Of a stretch of 64,000 nucleotides of DNA, positions 1 through 10,767 are shown piece after piece; the first letter of the stretch is position 1, and each line of letters begins with the position of its first letter. The DNA lies in contig NZ_JASCQP010000035.1 in the NCBI RefSeq assembly GCF_030010555.1, positions 62,001-126,000 on the forward strand, read 5' to 3'. The translations under genes were made by a program, and so were the position numbers. Below the pieces are notes generated by a model, which saw only the letters and a program-made list of their open reading frames with translations, was not told the DNA's origin and did not search any database. This DNA comes from Halomonas rhizosphaerae. Lineage in GTDB: Bacteria; Pseudomonadota; Gammaproteobacteria; Pseudomonadales; Halomonadaceae.

Positions 1-47
1 ACAGCCGGGCCCGTGGTGTACCTGGCCTGGGCCAGCTGCGGCGCCGG

Positions 48-1058
48 TCAGTAGGCCGTCACCGGCAGACAGTCGACGCCGTGACTCGGCAGGGGACTCG
101 GCGGGGCACTGAAGTGGGCGTGGAGCTCGGACAGGTGTTCGCGCACGAAGCGCAGGAACAGCTCGGTGACAGGGGTCGGGAAGCGCTCCCTGGGGTGCAC
201 GGTGCACCAGGAGTGACGCAGCGGGAAGCCAGGCAGGGCGAGCGGCGCCAGCAGGCCCGCCTCCACCTCCAGGCGAACGGCGAGTCGTGGCAGTACCGAG
301 ACCCCGAGCTGTGCCATCACGCCCTGCTTGACGGCCTCGTTGGTTCCCAGTTCGATGGCATGCTGCAACCGCACGTCCTGGTCGGCGGCTAACTCCTCGA
401 AGGCGCTGCGCACCCCGGAACCGGGCTCGCGCATCAGCACATAGTGACGGGCGAAGTCCTCCAGGGTGGGGGCCTTTGCCTCGAGCAGCGGGTGTCCGGG
501 CCAGACCACGGGGATCATCTCGTTGTCGAGGATCGGCATGAAGACCAGTGCCTCGTCCTCGGGCACCCGCGCCATGATCACCAGGTCGTCGCACCGCTCG
601 GCCAGCCGTTCCAGTGCCTGACGGCGGTTGCAGACGCGCAGTCGCACCTGGACATTGGGATAGTGGGCGCGGAAACGGGCCAGCAGGTAGGGCACCACAT
701 ACTGGGCCGTGGAGACCGCGGCCAGGTTGAGTTCGCCGCGGATGGTTCCGGCCATGTCGGACAGGGTCATCTGCAGGCGCGAGACCTGGCCGAAGATGGC
801 CCGGGTCGAGGCCGCCAGGGCATCGGCGGCGGGCAGCAGGTGGAGGGTGCGCCCGGCGTACTTGAACAGCGGCTGTCCCAGGGCCTGCTCGAGCTGGCGG
901 ATCTGGGCGCTGACCGCAGGCTGGGTCAGGCCCAGCGTTTCGGCCGCCCGCGAATAGGAGTGCTGGTCATAGACCGCTCGAAATACCTGCAGCTGGCGAA
1001 AGGTCAGTCGGTTGAGCAACTTGGGTGAGGTCATGGATCGTTCGTTCGTCGGCGGCAC
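48..1058 (-). CDS. LysR-family transcriptional regulator
   Basis: A 336-residue LysR-type regulator. The N-terminal winged helix-turn-helix (about residues 14-75) carries the family pattern LTFRQLQVFRAV, then SYSRAAETLGLTQPAVS. A substrate-binding-like effector domain follows from about residue 100. The start is taken as GTG at 1058 because AGGAGG (1067-1072, minus strand) lies 8 bases upstream; an internal ATG at 1034 would remove eight residues. The gene is transcribed away from the biotin-carboxylase-like gene with only 87 bases between, the usual layout for a LysR protein controlling its divergent neighbour. The N-terminal half resembles CbbR-type regulators. The effector is unknown. Confidence 0.9.
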   Translation of the reverse strand: MPPTNERSMTSPKLLNRLTFRQLQVFRAVYDQHSYSRAAETLGLTQPAVSAQIRQLEQALGQPLFKYAGRTLHLLPAADALAASTRAIFGQVSRLQMTLSDMAGTIRGELNLAAVSTAQYVVPYLLARFRAHYPNVQVRLRVCNRRQALERLAERCDDLVIMARVPEDEALVFMPILDNEMIPVVWPGHPLLEAKAPTLEDFARHYVLMREPGSGVRSAFEELAADQDVRLQHAIELGTNEAVKQGVMAQLGVSVLPRLAVRLEVEAGLLAPLALPGFPLRHSWCTVHPRERFPTPVTELFLRFVREHLSELHAHFSAPPSPLPSHGVDCLPVTAY

Positions 1059-1145
1059 GCCTTCCGCCTCCTGAGGGACTCACACGCATGCTAGCACCGC
1101 AGACGCTCTGCCTTCCATCGCCTGCCAAGGCCCGGGAGAACCCGC

Positions 1146-2054
1146 TTGTCGTGGCGGACTGACCGCGCCTCGTCGCGCCTGCTGGTCGCGGCCCATGGGT
1201 TGGCCGCGCTGCGCGTACAGCAGGCCGGCGACGAGCTGGGGCTTGCCACCTGTCTGACCGAGGGGGAGCCCGAGGCCCTGGTGCTCAGGGCCCGCGCCCT
1301 GGGATGCCATGCCCTGCACCCCGGCGAGGCAAGCAGCGAACATCTGCTGGCTCTCGCCGGCGCCTGTCGGCGTGACGGATTGCGCCTGATTGCCCCGGGC
1401 CAGGCCATGCTCGAGGCCATGGCCGACCGGATCGCCATGCGGCGAGTGATGCGCGAGGCCGGCCTGCCGCTGGCGCCCGAGGGCGGGAAGGGGCACCGGG
1501 TGAGGGTGCCGGTACTGGCCGACGGGCAGGGTCGGGTGGTGCACCTGGCGGTGCGTCATTCGCCCAGCGCCGGGCTGGCGATGGCGCCCGTACCCTGGCT
1601 GACGCCGGAGCAGCGCTGCTACCTGGGGCAGCTTGCGGTACAGGGTGTGGCCAGCCTGGGGCCGGTCGGGCTGGTCGTCGCCAGTTTCCGGGTGGCCGGC
1701 AATTGCATCGGCTTCGAGGCCATCTCGCCGGGCCTCGCCGGCGACGAGGCCCTCGACGAGGTGCTGATCGGGATCGATCCGGTGGTCGAGCAGCTGAGAA
1801 TCGCTGCGGGCGATCCACTGCGCCTTCGCCAGACGCGGCTCGATGCGAGAGGGCATGCCCTGCTGTGGCAGTTGTCCCTCGACTCGGCGGTGTACTTCGG
1901 CGGCGGTCCCGGGCTGCGGCTGGATCGAACCATCGAGGGCGGCGAGGCCCGCCTGATCGCCTGGGGTCGGCGTCCCGAGGTGGCGTGGCGACGTGGTCGG
2001 CGGGCCCTGGTCGAACTGCTGGGCGAGGCCCCCGCGAAGGCGCGGCTGCCCTGA
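1146..2054 (+). CDS. Degenerate biotin-carboxylase-like protein (probable pseudoenzyme)
   Basis: A 302-residue protein that can be aligned by eye with acetyl-CoA/propionyl-CoA carboxylase biotin carboxylase (about 450 residues) along its length but with large deletions. Matching stretches are the N-terminal fold (RLLVAAHGLAALR), HALHPGEASSE, LIAPGQAMLEAMADRIAMR, VPVLADGQGRVVHLAVR, LTPEQRCYLG, GIDPVVEQLRIAAGDPL and ARLIAWGRRPEVA. Missing are the glycine-rich ATP-grasp loop with its lysines and the catalytic segment that normally reads EMNTRIQVEHPVTE; the equivalent here is FEAISPGLAGDEALDEV. Catalysis is therefore unlikely. The TTG start at 1146 has GGGAG (1134-1138) 7 bases upstream. A regulatory or structural role is possible but is inference. 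Confidence 0.75.
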   Translation: MSWRTDRASSRLLVAAHGLAALRVQQAGDELGLATCLTEGEPEALVLRARALGCHALHPGEASSEHLLALAGACRRDGLRLIAPGQAMLEAMADRIAMRRVMREAGLPLAPEGGKGHRVRVPVLADGQGRVVHLAVRHSPSAGLAMAPVPWLTPEQRCYLGQLAVQGVASLGPVGLVVASFRVAGNCIGFEAISPGLAGDEALDEVLIGIDPVVEQLRIAAGDPLRLRQTRLDARGHALLWQLSLDSAVYFGGGPGLRLDRTIEGGEARLIAWGRRPEVAWRRGRRALVELLGEAPAKARLP

Positions 2055-2106
2055 ATGCTGCTTAGGACTCCGGCATGCGGCGCTCGCAGCGCCAACGTTC
2101 ATGCGC

Positions 2107-2124
2107 TATATTGCACTGCAACAA
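2107..2124 (+). promoter_or_regulatory. Possible promoter -10 and PhaR-like operator upstream of the DUF3141 gene
   Basis: TATATT (2107-2112) matches a sigma70 -10 box at five of six positions. It overlaps the palindrome TTGC-ACT-GCAA (2111-2121), which is extended to TTGCACTGCAACAA. Palindromes with TGC/GCA half-sites are described as binding sites of PhaR, the repressor of PHA-granule genes. Its placement on the -10 box of a PHA-synthase-like gene suggests repression, but no convincing -35 box is visible and binding is inference. Confidence 0.4.
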
Positions 2125-2185
2125 AGCCCGATTTCATGCATCGTCGCCGGGGACACCCTGGCATCGAGCAACCCTGGAGCTCAAG

Positions 2186-4981
2186 ATGAATCCCCTGATA
2201 CCGACTCCTGCAGCCAGCGTGCTGCCCTTCGTGGATCCGTTCGGTTTCGGACGCGCCGCCTGCGATTACTGGCGGGACACCCTGGAACGCAGCGTGCTCT
2301 TCATGGACGTCATGCGCCAGCGCGGCAACCAGTACCTCGAGCATATCGAGAAGACCAAACCCAACGTGCTGGGCTTCGATGCCGAGGTGCTGGTGGACGG
2401 GCGCAAGCTCTCTCGCCCAGTCAACTACGAGCTGCTGCGCATCCAGCCTCCCGAGGGGGTGGAGACCGACCTGCAGATGCGCCCCTTCGTGGTGGTGGAT
2501 CCACGCGCCGGCCATGGACCGGGCATCGGCGGCTTCAAGCCCGACAGCGAGATCGGCGTGGCCCTGCGGGCCGGGCATCCCTGCTACTTCATCGGGTTCC
2601 TCCCTTACCCGGTGCAGGGACAGACCGTCGAGGACGTGGTGGAGGCCGAGGTCGCCTTCCTGCGCCATGTCATCGAGCGTCACCCGGAGACTTCCGAGAA
2701 GCCCATGGTGGTCGGCAACTGCCAGGCGGGCTGGCAGATCATGATGGCCGCGGCCCTCGAGCCCGAGCTCTTCGGGCCGATTCTCATCGCCGGTTCGCCG
2801 CTCTCCTACTGGGCCGGTGAGCGTGGCAAGGCGCCGATGCGCTATACCGGGGGCCTGACCGGCGGCAGCTGGATGACGGCGCTGTTCAGCGACCTGGGCG
2901 CGGGGCTCTTCGATGGCGCCTGGCTGGTGCAGAACTTCGAGCGCCTGAACCCGGCCAACACCTGGTGGAGCAAGCAGTACCGGCTCTACGCTCAGGTCGA
3001 CACCGAAGCGGAACGCTATCTGGAGTTCGAACGCTGGTGGGGTGGTCACGTGGTGCTGGGCGGCGACGAGATCCAGTACATCGTCGACAACCTCTTCGTC
3101 GGCAACCGTCTCTCGACGGCCCAACTGGTGACTTCCGACGGGCGTCGCATCGACCTGCGCAACGTGCGTTCACCGGTGGTGGTGTTCTGTTCGAAGGGCG
3201 ACGACATCACACCGCCGCCGCAGGCCCTGGGCTGGGTGCGCGACCTCTACGAAGGGGTCGAGGACGTCATCGCCAACGAGCAGACCATCGTCTACTGCGT
3301 CCATGACACCACCGGTCACCTCGGCATCTTCGTGTCCGGCAGCGTGTCGCGCAAGGAGCATGCCGAGTTCACCGCCAACATGGACTACATCGACGTCCTG
3401 CCGCCCGGGCTCTACGAGACCACGGTCTCGAGTGCCGCCGAGCGCGAGGATGCCGAGCTGATCGAGCGTGACTACCTGCTGGAGTTCACCCCGCGGACCA
3501 TCGAGGAACTCGACCAGGAGGTCCAGCACCGCCCCGAGGACGATACCCGCTTCGCTACCGTGGCACGGATCTCCGAGATCAACCTGGGGTTCTACCGCCT
3601 GTTCATGCAGCCCTGGGTCCAGGCCCTGGCCACGCCCGAGTCGGCCAAGTGGATGCGGCGGATGCACCCCAACCGCATGGGTTACCGTCTGCTGTCCGAT
3701 CGCAATCCGTTGATGACCGCAGTGCCGGTGCTGGCCGACAAGGTACGCGCCGACCGCCACCCGGTGCACGAGGACAATGTCTTCCGCGCGGTGGAAGGCA
3801 TCCTGTCCGACCAGGTCACCCGCGGCCTGAACGCCTGGCGGGACCTGCGCGACAGCAGCAGCGAGCGTTTCTTCCTCGACGTCTACGGCCAGCCGATGCT
3901 GCAGGCGATGGTGGGCCTGGGCGGCGACGCCCATGTGCACCGTCGTCGCCCGGGGGCCGAACCCGAGCATCGCCGCTTCATCGAGCGTCGCCGCGACGAG
4001 GTCCACCACGCGATCACCGAGGGAGGCAGCCACGAGGCGGTCATGCGCTCGGTGATCCATGTGCTGGGGGGAGCCCCGGCGACCGACGAGCGCAACTTCA
4101 AGCGGCTGCGGGCCTCGCGGGCCGAGCTCGAGCCGGGCATCCAACTGGCCGACTTCAAGCACCTGGTGCGTGAGCAGTTCTTCACCCTCCAGCAGGACCA
4201 TGAGGCGGCACTGGAGGCGATCCCGACCCTGCTGAAGGGTCAGACGGCCAGCCAGATCGATGCCCACCTGGCACATATCGAGCATGTCCTGGCGGCCAGT
4301 GGTGAACTGAGCGAGCATGCGGCAGATCGCTTCGAGCGCATCAAGGGGCTGTTTCATCAGGCCATCGAGCACGCACCCCAGGTCGAGCAGGAGGCTCTTC
4401 GGGATGCCCAGGCCAGTGTGGTCAGCGAGGCGCGGGCCGGAGAGGCGGCGCGTCGTGAGGTCGAGCGCCTGATGGAGTCGCTCCCCGTCGCCGAGCAGGC
4501 CCCGGTTGAAACCTCCGACCAGGCCGCATCGGATGAGTCGAGCGTCAAGCTGGACGCCGAGCCCTCGACGGCCGAGGCAGCCAGCACGGCGGCCCCGGCG
4601 CACCAGCCGACCGGTGAGTCTGTCGCCGAGGCCCCGGCGCAAGAGCCTGCTAGTGACGGCTCTGCCGAGGCTCTGGCGCAAGAGACGGCTAGTGACGGCT
4701 CTGCCGAGGCTCTGGCGCAAGAGACGGCCCGTGAGTCCGCTGCCGACGCTCCGGCGCACGAGCCGGACAGTACGGTCATCTCCGAGGCGCCCGTGGAAAA
4801 CGTCCCCGGCAAGTCGTCCACCCAGGTCAGCGAGAATTCCTCTAGCGGCGAGGATGGGGCCAGCAGCACCTCGCCGGCGAACCAGGACACGTCCACTGGC
4901 ACCAAGGCGCCGGTCAAGCGCAAGCCTGCAAGCCGCGCTACACCGCGTCGTCGGACGCCGCGCAAGACCCGCAAGAGCTGA
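2186..4981 (+). CDS. DUF3141 protein, PHA-synthase-like alpha/beta hydrolase with acidic repeat and basic tail
   Basis: A 931-residue protein. The first ~800 residues look like the DUF3141 family, often annotated as poly(3-hydroxyalkanoate) synthetase-like. The nucleophile elbow reads VVGNCQAG with Cys179, a cysteine in a lipase-box-like position as in PhaC. The FVVVDPRAGHGPGIGG and PVVVFCSKGDDITPPPQAL stretches look like the remaining hydrolase core. From about residue 760 the sequence is Ala/Glu/Ser/Pro-rich with a perfect 13-residue repeat, and it ends in a lysine/arginine-rich tail (KRKPASRATPRRRTPRKTRK) like histone H1-type or PhaF-type phasins. The ATG at 2186 has GGAG 7 bases upstream; a longer frame opens at 2075 but lacks a ribosome site. 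Its biochemical activity is not established. Confidence 0.8.
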   Translation: MNPLIPTPAASVLPFVDPFGFGRAACDYWRDTLERSVLFMDVMRQRGNQYLEHIEKTKPNVLGFDAEVLVDGRKLSRPVNYELLRIQPPEGVETDLQMRPFVVVDPRAGHGPGIGGFKPDSEIGVALRAGHPCYFIGFLPYPVQGQTVEDVVEAEVAFLRHVIERHPETSEKPMVVGNCQAGWQIMMAAALEPELFGPILIAGSPLSYWAGERGKAPMRYTGGLTGGSWMTALFSDLGAGLFDGAWLVQNFERLNPANTWWSKQYRLYAQVDTEAERYLEFERWWGGHVVLGGDEIQYIVDNLFVGNRLSTAQLVTSDGRRIDLRNVRSPVVVFCSKGDDITPPPQALGWVRDLYEGVEDVIANEQTIVYCVHDTTGHLGIFVSGSVSRKEHAEFTANMDYIDVLPPGLYETTVSSAAEREDAELIERDYLLEFTPRTIEELDQEVQHRPEDDTRFATVARISEINLGFYRLFMQPWVQALATPESAKWMRRMHPNRMGYRLLSDRNPLMTAVPVLADKVRADRHPVHEDNVFRAVEGILSDQVTRGLNAWRDLRDSSSERFFLDVYGQPMLQAMVGLGGDAHVHRRRPGAEPEHRRFIERRRDEVHHAITEGGSHEAVMRSVIHVLGGAPATDERNFKRLRASRAELEPGIQLADFKHLVREQFFTLQQDHEAALEAIPTLLKGQTASQIDAHLAHIEHVLAASGELSEHAADRFERIKGLFHQAIEHAPQVEQEALRDAQASVVSEARAGEAARREVERLMESLPVAEQAPVETSDQAASDESSVKLDAEPSTAEAASTAAPAHQPTGESVAEAPAQEPASDGSAEALAQETASDGSAEALAQETARESAADAPAHEPDSTVISEAPVENVPGKSSTQVSENSSSGEDGASSTSPANQDTSTGTKAPVKRKPASRATPRRRTPRKTRKS
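4649..4726 (+). repeat. 39-bp perfect tandem duplication inside the DUF3141 gene
   Basis: Two identical 39-base units (4649-4687 and 4688-4726) lie side by side in the low-complexity coding region. Being a multiple of three, the duplication adds 13 residues (ASDGSAEALAQET) without breaking the frame. The identity at third codon positions suggests a recent slippage event and possible length variation between strains. Confidence 0.95.
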
Positions 4982-5000
4982 TCTCCCGCCTTGCGGCACC

Positions 5001-5031
5001 AGCGCCCCCGCCCACATTCGGCGGGGGCGCT
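5001..5031 (+). terminator. Hairpin after the DUF3141 gene
   Basis: AGCGCCCCCGCC (5001-5012) pairs perfectly with GGCGGGGGCGCT (5020-5031) across a 7-base loop, starting 20 bases after the stop codon. Only a weak T run follows (GTCGTTG), so it may be a terminator or an mRNA-stabilising stem. The rest of the gap up to topA (5032-5262) shows nothing I recognise. Confidence 0.65.
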
Positions 5032-5262
5032 GTCGTTGAGGAAGGCGTCTCTTCCGGCTTGGCGTGATGGTGCCCGGGGAGCTAGGTTCAAGAGGCCGCC
5101 CACCCCGTGGCGGTCGTGGCTGCCTGACGGGGGTTCCGGCGGCGACTGGCGTGAAGCCGACCGCTGGGGTAGGGTAAGCGCATTTTTCACCCGCCAGAGA
5201 GGGCGGGCCGAAACCGTCTGGCGCGAGCGTTGGAGCTGGCGCCATCAGCACAGTGGAGCACT

Positions 5263-7899
5263 ATGGGCAAGTCACTGGTCATCGTCGAGTCGCCCGCCAA
5301 GGCCAAGACGATCAACAAGTATCTCGGCAACGACTTCATCGTGAAGTCGAGCGTGGGGCACATCCGTGACCTGCCGACCAGCGGCTCGGGCAAGGCAGCC
5401 ACGGATCCCAAGGAGCGTGCGCGGCAGGCCGCGGAGACCCGCAAGATGTCCGCGGAGGAGAAGGCCGAGCATCGCAAGCGCAAGGCCCAGGACCAGTTGA
5501 TCCGGCGCATGGGCATCGATCCCGAGCATGGCTGGAAGGCCCATTACGAGATCCTGCCGGGCAAGGAGAAGGTGGTGGCCGAGCTCAAGAAGCTTGCCGA
5601 GAAGGCCGACGCGGTCTACCTGGCCACCGACCTTGACCGCGAGGGGGAGGCCATCGCCTGGCACCTGCGCGAGACGATCGGTGGCGACGAGACCCGCTAT
5701 CGGCGGGTGGTGTTCAACGAGATCACCAAGAACGCCATCCAGGAGGCCTTCCAGGATCCCGGTAGCCTGAACATTCCGCGCGTCGAGGCACAGCAGGCGC
5801 GCCGCTTCCTCGACCGGGTGGTGGGTTTCATGCTCTCGCCGCTGCTGTGGGCAAAGGTCGCCCGTGGCCTCTCCGCCGGCCGCGTACAGTCGGTGGCCAC
5901 CCGCCTGATCGTCGAGCGCGAGCGCGAGATCCACGCCTTCATCCCCGAGGAGTTCTGGGACGTCCATGCCGACCTGCGACCGGCCGGCGACGACCCGACG
6001 ACGGTACGATTCGAGCTGGTGCGCCAGGACGGCAAGGCGTTCCGGCCCACCTCCGAGGCCGAGACGCTGGAGCGCATCGCTGCCCTGCGCAAGGCAAACC
6101 TGGCGATCACCGCGCGGGAAGACAAGCCCACGCGTTCCAAGCCCAACGCCCCCTTCATCACCTCGACGCTTCAGCAGGCGGCCAGTGGCCGGCTGGGATT
6201 CTCGGTGAAGAAGACCATGACCCTGGCCCAGCGACTCTACGAGGCCGGCTACATCACCTACATGCGTACCGATTCCACCAACCTCTCGAAGGATGCGGTG
6301 GAGAACGTACGCGAGTTCATCACGGACGAGTTCGGCGCCCGCTACCTGCCCGAGGCGCCCAATCGCTACTCCAGCAAGGAGGGGGCCCAGGAAGCCCACG
6401 AGGCGATCCGTCCCTCCGATGTCGCTCGCCGGGCCACCGACCTGGCCGGCATGGAGCGCGACACCGAACGTCTCTACGAGCTGATCTGGCGCCAGTTCGT
6501 GGCCTGCCAGATGACGCCCGCCGAGTACCTCTCCAGCACCCTGACCGTCGAGGTCGACGGCTTCGAGCTGCGTGCCAAGGGGCGGGTGCTGAAGTTCGAC
6601 GGTTACACCCGGGTGATGAAACCGATGGGGCGCAAGGAGGAGGACCAGTCACTGCCGGACCTCGCCGAGGGCACGCCCATGACCCTGGAGCGGCTCGATC
6701 CCCAGCAGCACTTCACCAAGCCGCCGGCCCGCTACACCGAGGCGAGCCTGGTCAAGGAACTGGAGAAGCGGGGCATCGGCCGTCCCTCCACCTATGCCTC
6801 GATCATCTCCACCATCCAGGATCGCGGCTACGTCAAGCTGGAGAACCGGCGCTTCTACGCCGAGAAGCTCGGCGACATTGTCACCGAGCGCCTCAAGGAG
6901 TCCTTCCCCGACCTGATGGACTACTCCTTCACCGCGCGCATGGAGGATGGCCTCGACGAGGTGGCCGAGGGGGAGCGCAACTGGCAGGCGCTGCTCGATG
7001 CCTTCTATGCCGAATTCAAGAAGGAGCTCGCCGTCGCCGAGAGCGAGGAGGGCATGCGGCCCAACCAGCCGGTGCCCACCGACATCGACTGCCCGACCTG
7101 CGGGCGCAAGATGCAGATCCGCACCGCCTCCACCGGGGTCTTCCTGGGCTGCTCCGGCTATAACCTGCCGCCCAAGGAGCGCTGCAAGACCACCATCGAC
7201 CTGCTGCCCGGCGACGAGGCGGTGGCCGCCGATGCCGGCGAGGACGCCGAGACCGATGCGCTGCGGGCCAAGCATCGCTGTCCCAAGTGCGGCACCGCCA
7301 TGGACAGCTACCTGATCGACGAGACCCGCAAGCTGCACATCTGCGGCAACAGCCCGGATTGCGATGGCTACGAGATCGAGAAGGGCAAGTTCCGCATCAA
7401 GGGCTATGACGGTCCGACCATCGAGTGCGACAAGTGCGGCAGCGAGATGCAGCTCAAGACCGGGCGTTTCGGCAAGTACTTCGGCTGCACCAACAGCGAG
7501 TGCAAGAACACCCGCAAGCTGCTGCGCAGCGGCGAGGTGGCGCCGCCCAAGATGGACCCCATCCCCATGCCGGAGCTCGCCTGCCAGAAGGTCGAGGACC
7601 ATTACGTGTTGCGCGATGGCGCCAGCGGCCTGTTCCTGGCGGCCAGCAAGTTTCCCAAGAACCGCGAGACCCGCCCGCCGCTGGTCAAGGAGCTCAAGGC
7701 CCATGCCGAGGAGCTGCCCGAGAAGTACCGCTACCTGCTCGACGCCCCCAGCGAGGATCCGGACGGCCGTCCCGCGCAGATCCGCTTCTCGCGCAAGGCC
7801 AAGGAGCAGTTCGTGATGACCGACGAGGGCGGCAAGGCCACCGGCTGGCGCGCGACCTTCGACGGCAACAAGTGGCGGGTGGAGGACAAGCGCAAGTGA
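5263..7899 (+). CDS. topA: DNA topoisomerase I
   Basis: An 878-residue type IA topoisomerase that relaxes negatively supercoiled DNA through a transient 5'-phosphotyrosine link. The Toprim domain opens with [19 protein letters not shown] and carries the acidic cluster [15 protein letters not shown]. The catalytic tyrosine is Tyr333 in [11 protein letters not shown]. The C-terminus holds three Cys4 zinc-binding repeats (CPTCGRK..., CPKCGTA..., CDKCGSE...), as in the Escherichia coli enzyme (865 residues). The ATG at 5263 is chosen because the homologous N-terminus begins [15 protein letters not shown]; an upstream in-frame ATG at 5230 is less likely. The stop overlaps the GTG start of the next gene. 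Confidence 0.97.
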   Translation: MGKSLVIVESPAKAKTINKYLGNDFIVKSSVGHIRDLPTSGSGKAATDPKERARQAAETRKMSAEEKAEHRKRKAQDQLIRRMGIDPEHGWKAHYEILPGKEKVVAELKKLAEKADAVYLATDLDREGEAIAWHLRETIGGDETRYRRVVFNEITKNAIQEAFQDPGSLNIPRVEAQQARRFLDRVVGFMLSPLLWAKVARGLSAGRVQSVATRLIVEREREIHAFIPEEFWDVHADLRPAGDDPTTVRFELVRQDGKAFRPTSEAETLERIAALRKANLAITAREDKPTRSKPNAPFITSTLQQAASGRLGFSVKKTMTLAQRLYEAGYITYMRTDSTNLSKDAVENVREFITDEFGARYLPEAPNRYSSKEGAQEAHEAIRPSDVARRATDLAGMERDTERLYELIWRQFVACQMTPAEYLSSTLTVEVDGFELRAKGRVLKFDGYTRVMKPMGRKEEDQSLPDLAEGTPMTLERLDPQQHFTKPPARYTEASLVKELEKRGIGRPSTYASIISTIQDRGYVKLENRRFYAEKLGDIVTERLKESFPDLMDYSFTARMEDGLDEVAEGERNWQALLDAFYAEFKKELAVAESEEGMRPNQPVPTDIDCPTCGRKMQIRTASTGVFLGCSGYNLPPKERCKTTIDLLPGDEAVAADAGEDAETDALRAKHRCPKCGTAMDSYLIDETRKLHICGNSPDCDGYEIEKGKFRIKGYDGPTIECDKCGSEMQLKTGRFGKYFGCTNSECKNTRKLLRSGEVAPPKMDPIPMPELACQKVEDHYVLRDGASGLFLAASKFPKNRETRPPLVKELKAHAEELPEKYRYLLDAPSEDPDGRPAQIRFSRKAKEQFVMTDEGGKATGWRATFDGNKWRVEDKRK

Positions 7900-8360
7900 C
7901 CCCGAGATCGCGCACCAACCAGCTGCTCTACCAGGCGGAGCTGCTGCTCGCGTTGCCGGCCGGCGACGACGAGCATGCCGAGGCCAGGCGGATGGCCGCG
8001 GAGGAGGGCAGCCTGGCGCTGGCCGAGCTGGCGTTGCAGTCGCTGCTGCGCGAGGTCACCGAGCATGCCCACCTGGAGCACCATGACTGGCGCGAGCTGC
8101 TCGGCCCAGAGGGCGCCGGCATTGCCGAGCTGCATCGCCTGCGCGAACTGGCCATGCGTCCCGACAGTTGGCTGGCCTGGCTGATCGTCAAGCTCGAGGC
8201 CCTGCACGGCAGCGACGGCGTGGCCCGTCGGGGCACCGGTGCAGCACGGGGGGTGATCGCCGTGGGCGGCGGCGCGGCGCTGGGTGAGGAACTGCGCGAC
8301 TGCCTCGCCGAGGCCAAGGCCGAAATCGCCGCCCTGCGCGAGACCAGCGAGGAGTGGTAG
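7896..8360 (+). CDS. DUF6586-type small protein downstream of topA
   Basis: A 154-residue, mostly helical, acidic soluble protein beginning [21 protein letters not shown] gene of this kind (NCBI DUF6586) is commonly found directly after topA in pseudomonads and relatives; function unknown. The GTG start at 7896 overlaps the topA stop in a GTGA junction, with GGAGG ten bases upstream, so translation is probably coupled to topA. No membrane segment or catalytic motif is visible. Confidence 0.75.
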   Translation: MTPRSRTNQLLYQAELLLALPAGDDEHAEARRMAAEEGSLALAELALQSLLREVTEHAHLEHHDWRELLGPEGAGIAELHRLRELAMRPDSWLAWLIVKLEALHGSDGVARRGTGAARGVIAVGGGAALGEELRDCLAEAKAEIAALRETSEEW

Positions 8361-8365
8361 CGACG

Positions 8366-8854
8366 ATGAGCGAGGCCGCCAGGGAGCGCGTCGCCATCTT
8401 CGTCGACGTCCAGAACGTCTACTACACCACCCGTGAGGCCTTCGGCCGGCACTTCGACTACAACGCCTTCTGGGCACGTTTTGCCGCCGGCCGGGAGGTG
8501 GTGGTGGCCAACGCCTACGCGGTGGACCGCGGCGATGCCCGGCAGCGCCAGTTCCAGGCCATCCTGCGCGGCATCGGCTTCACCGTGAAGCTCAAGCCCT
8601 TCATCCAGCGCCGTGATGGCTCGGCCAAGGGCGACTGGGACGTGGGCATTGCCCTGGATGCCATGGAGGCCGCACCGCTGGTCGACCGCGTGGTGCTGGT
8701 CTCGGGTGACGGTGACTTCGACCTGCTGGTGGAGCGGATGCGCGAGCGCCACGGGGTGGTGGTGGAGGTTGTCGGCGTGGAGCGGCTCAGCGCCGACTCG
8801 CTGATCCGCGCGGCCAGCCACTTCGTGCCCATCGAGGGGGAGCTTCTGCTCTAG
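8366..8854 (+). CDS. NYN-domain (LabA/DUF88-type) protein
   Basis: A 162-residue protein of the NYN domain class, PIN-like putative ribonucleases. Acidic positions expected at the metal site are visible in VAIFVDVQNVYYTTR (residues ~8-22), KGDWDVGIALDAM (~92-104) and VLVSGDGDFDLLVERM (~111-126). It spans little beyond the single domain. The ATG at 8366 lies 5 bases after the DUF6586 stop, so it probably forms the third cistron of topA-DUF6586-NYN. An in-frame GTG at 8354 is an alternative start. RNase activity is expected from the fold but unproven for this subgroup. Confidence 0.85.
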   Translation: MSEAARERVAIFVDVQNVYYTTREAFGRHFDYNAFWARFAAGREVVVANAYAVDRGDARQRQFQAILRGIGFTVKLKPFIQRRDGSAKGDWDVGIALDAMEAAPLVDRVVLVSGDGDFDLLVERMRERHGVVVEVVGVERLSADSLIRAASHFVPIEGELLL

Positions 8855-8893
8855 GTCAGGGCTGTGCAGGTAGCAGTTCTGCGCGGAGCTGAT

Positions 8894-8988
8894 CCGGCGG
8901 CAGGCCTGCGAGGAGTCGCTATGAATACATCCTTGTACGCTACCGACGCCATCCCTGGCGTAGGACCTCCTCTGCGGCCTGCCCCCGG
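8894..8988 (+). repeat. 95-bp intergenic element, copy A
   Basis: One of three 95-base copies (also 45748-45842 inverted and 48059-48153). The ends form an imperfect inverted repeat: CCGGCGGCAGGCC at the left, GGCCTGCCCCCGG at the right. The centre holds the stem ACGCCA-TCCC-TGGCGT (8946-8961), where the other copies have ATGCCA/TGGCAT, a compensated change. Similarity to the copy at 48059 extends left to about 8881. AGGAG followed by ATG at 8921 opens a 30-residue frame to 9013 (MNTSLYATDAIPGVGPP...). It lies between the NYN gene and ybiT. Confidence 0.9.
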
Positions 8989-9103
8989 CGCTCCTCGTTT
9001 CGGACAGCTGTGATAGGGCGTTTCACTAAGCTGCGTCGGGTGTGAGCGGCGACGATAACCGGTACAATCGCGACCCTTTCTCACGCACTGACTGGACCCC
9101 TCA

Positions 9104-10696
<1,593 letters not shown>

Positions 10697-10767
10697 CGGC
10701 CGGGGCAGGGCCGCGGTCCCTGGCCGCTAACGAAAGGCTCGGCTAGGGTAAAGGAGGCTGGCCGGCA

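Noticed and set aside
1..47. Possible end of a further gene at the left edge
   Set aside because: Too short to judge; no frame or motif can be identified.
3170..5251. Long open frame (about 690 codons) antisense to the DUF3141 gene
   Set aside because: It mirrors codon structure of a GC-rich gene on the other strand, has no recognisable family and a composition rich in Arg/Gly/Leu/His, so it is a shadow frame.
8921..9013. Calling the 30-residue frame in copy A of the 95-bp element as a gene
   Set aside because: The frame has a ribosome site, but one of three copies lacks a start codon, and the base changes can equally be explained by stem pairing. It is reported as a finding only.
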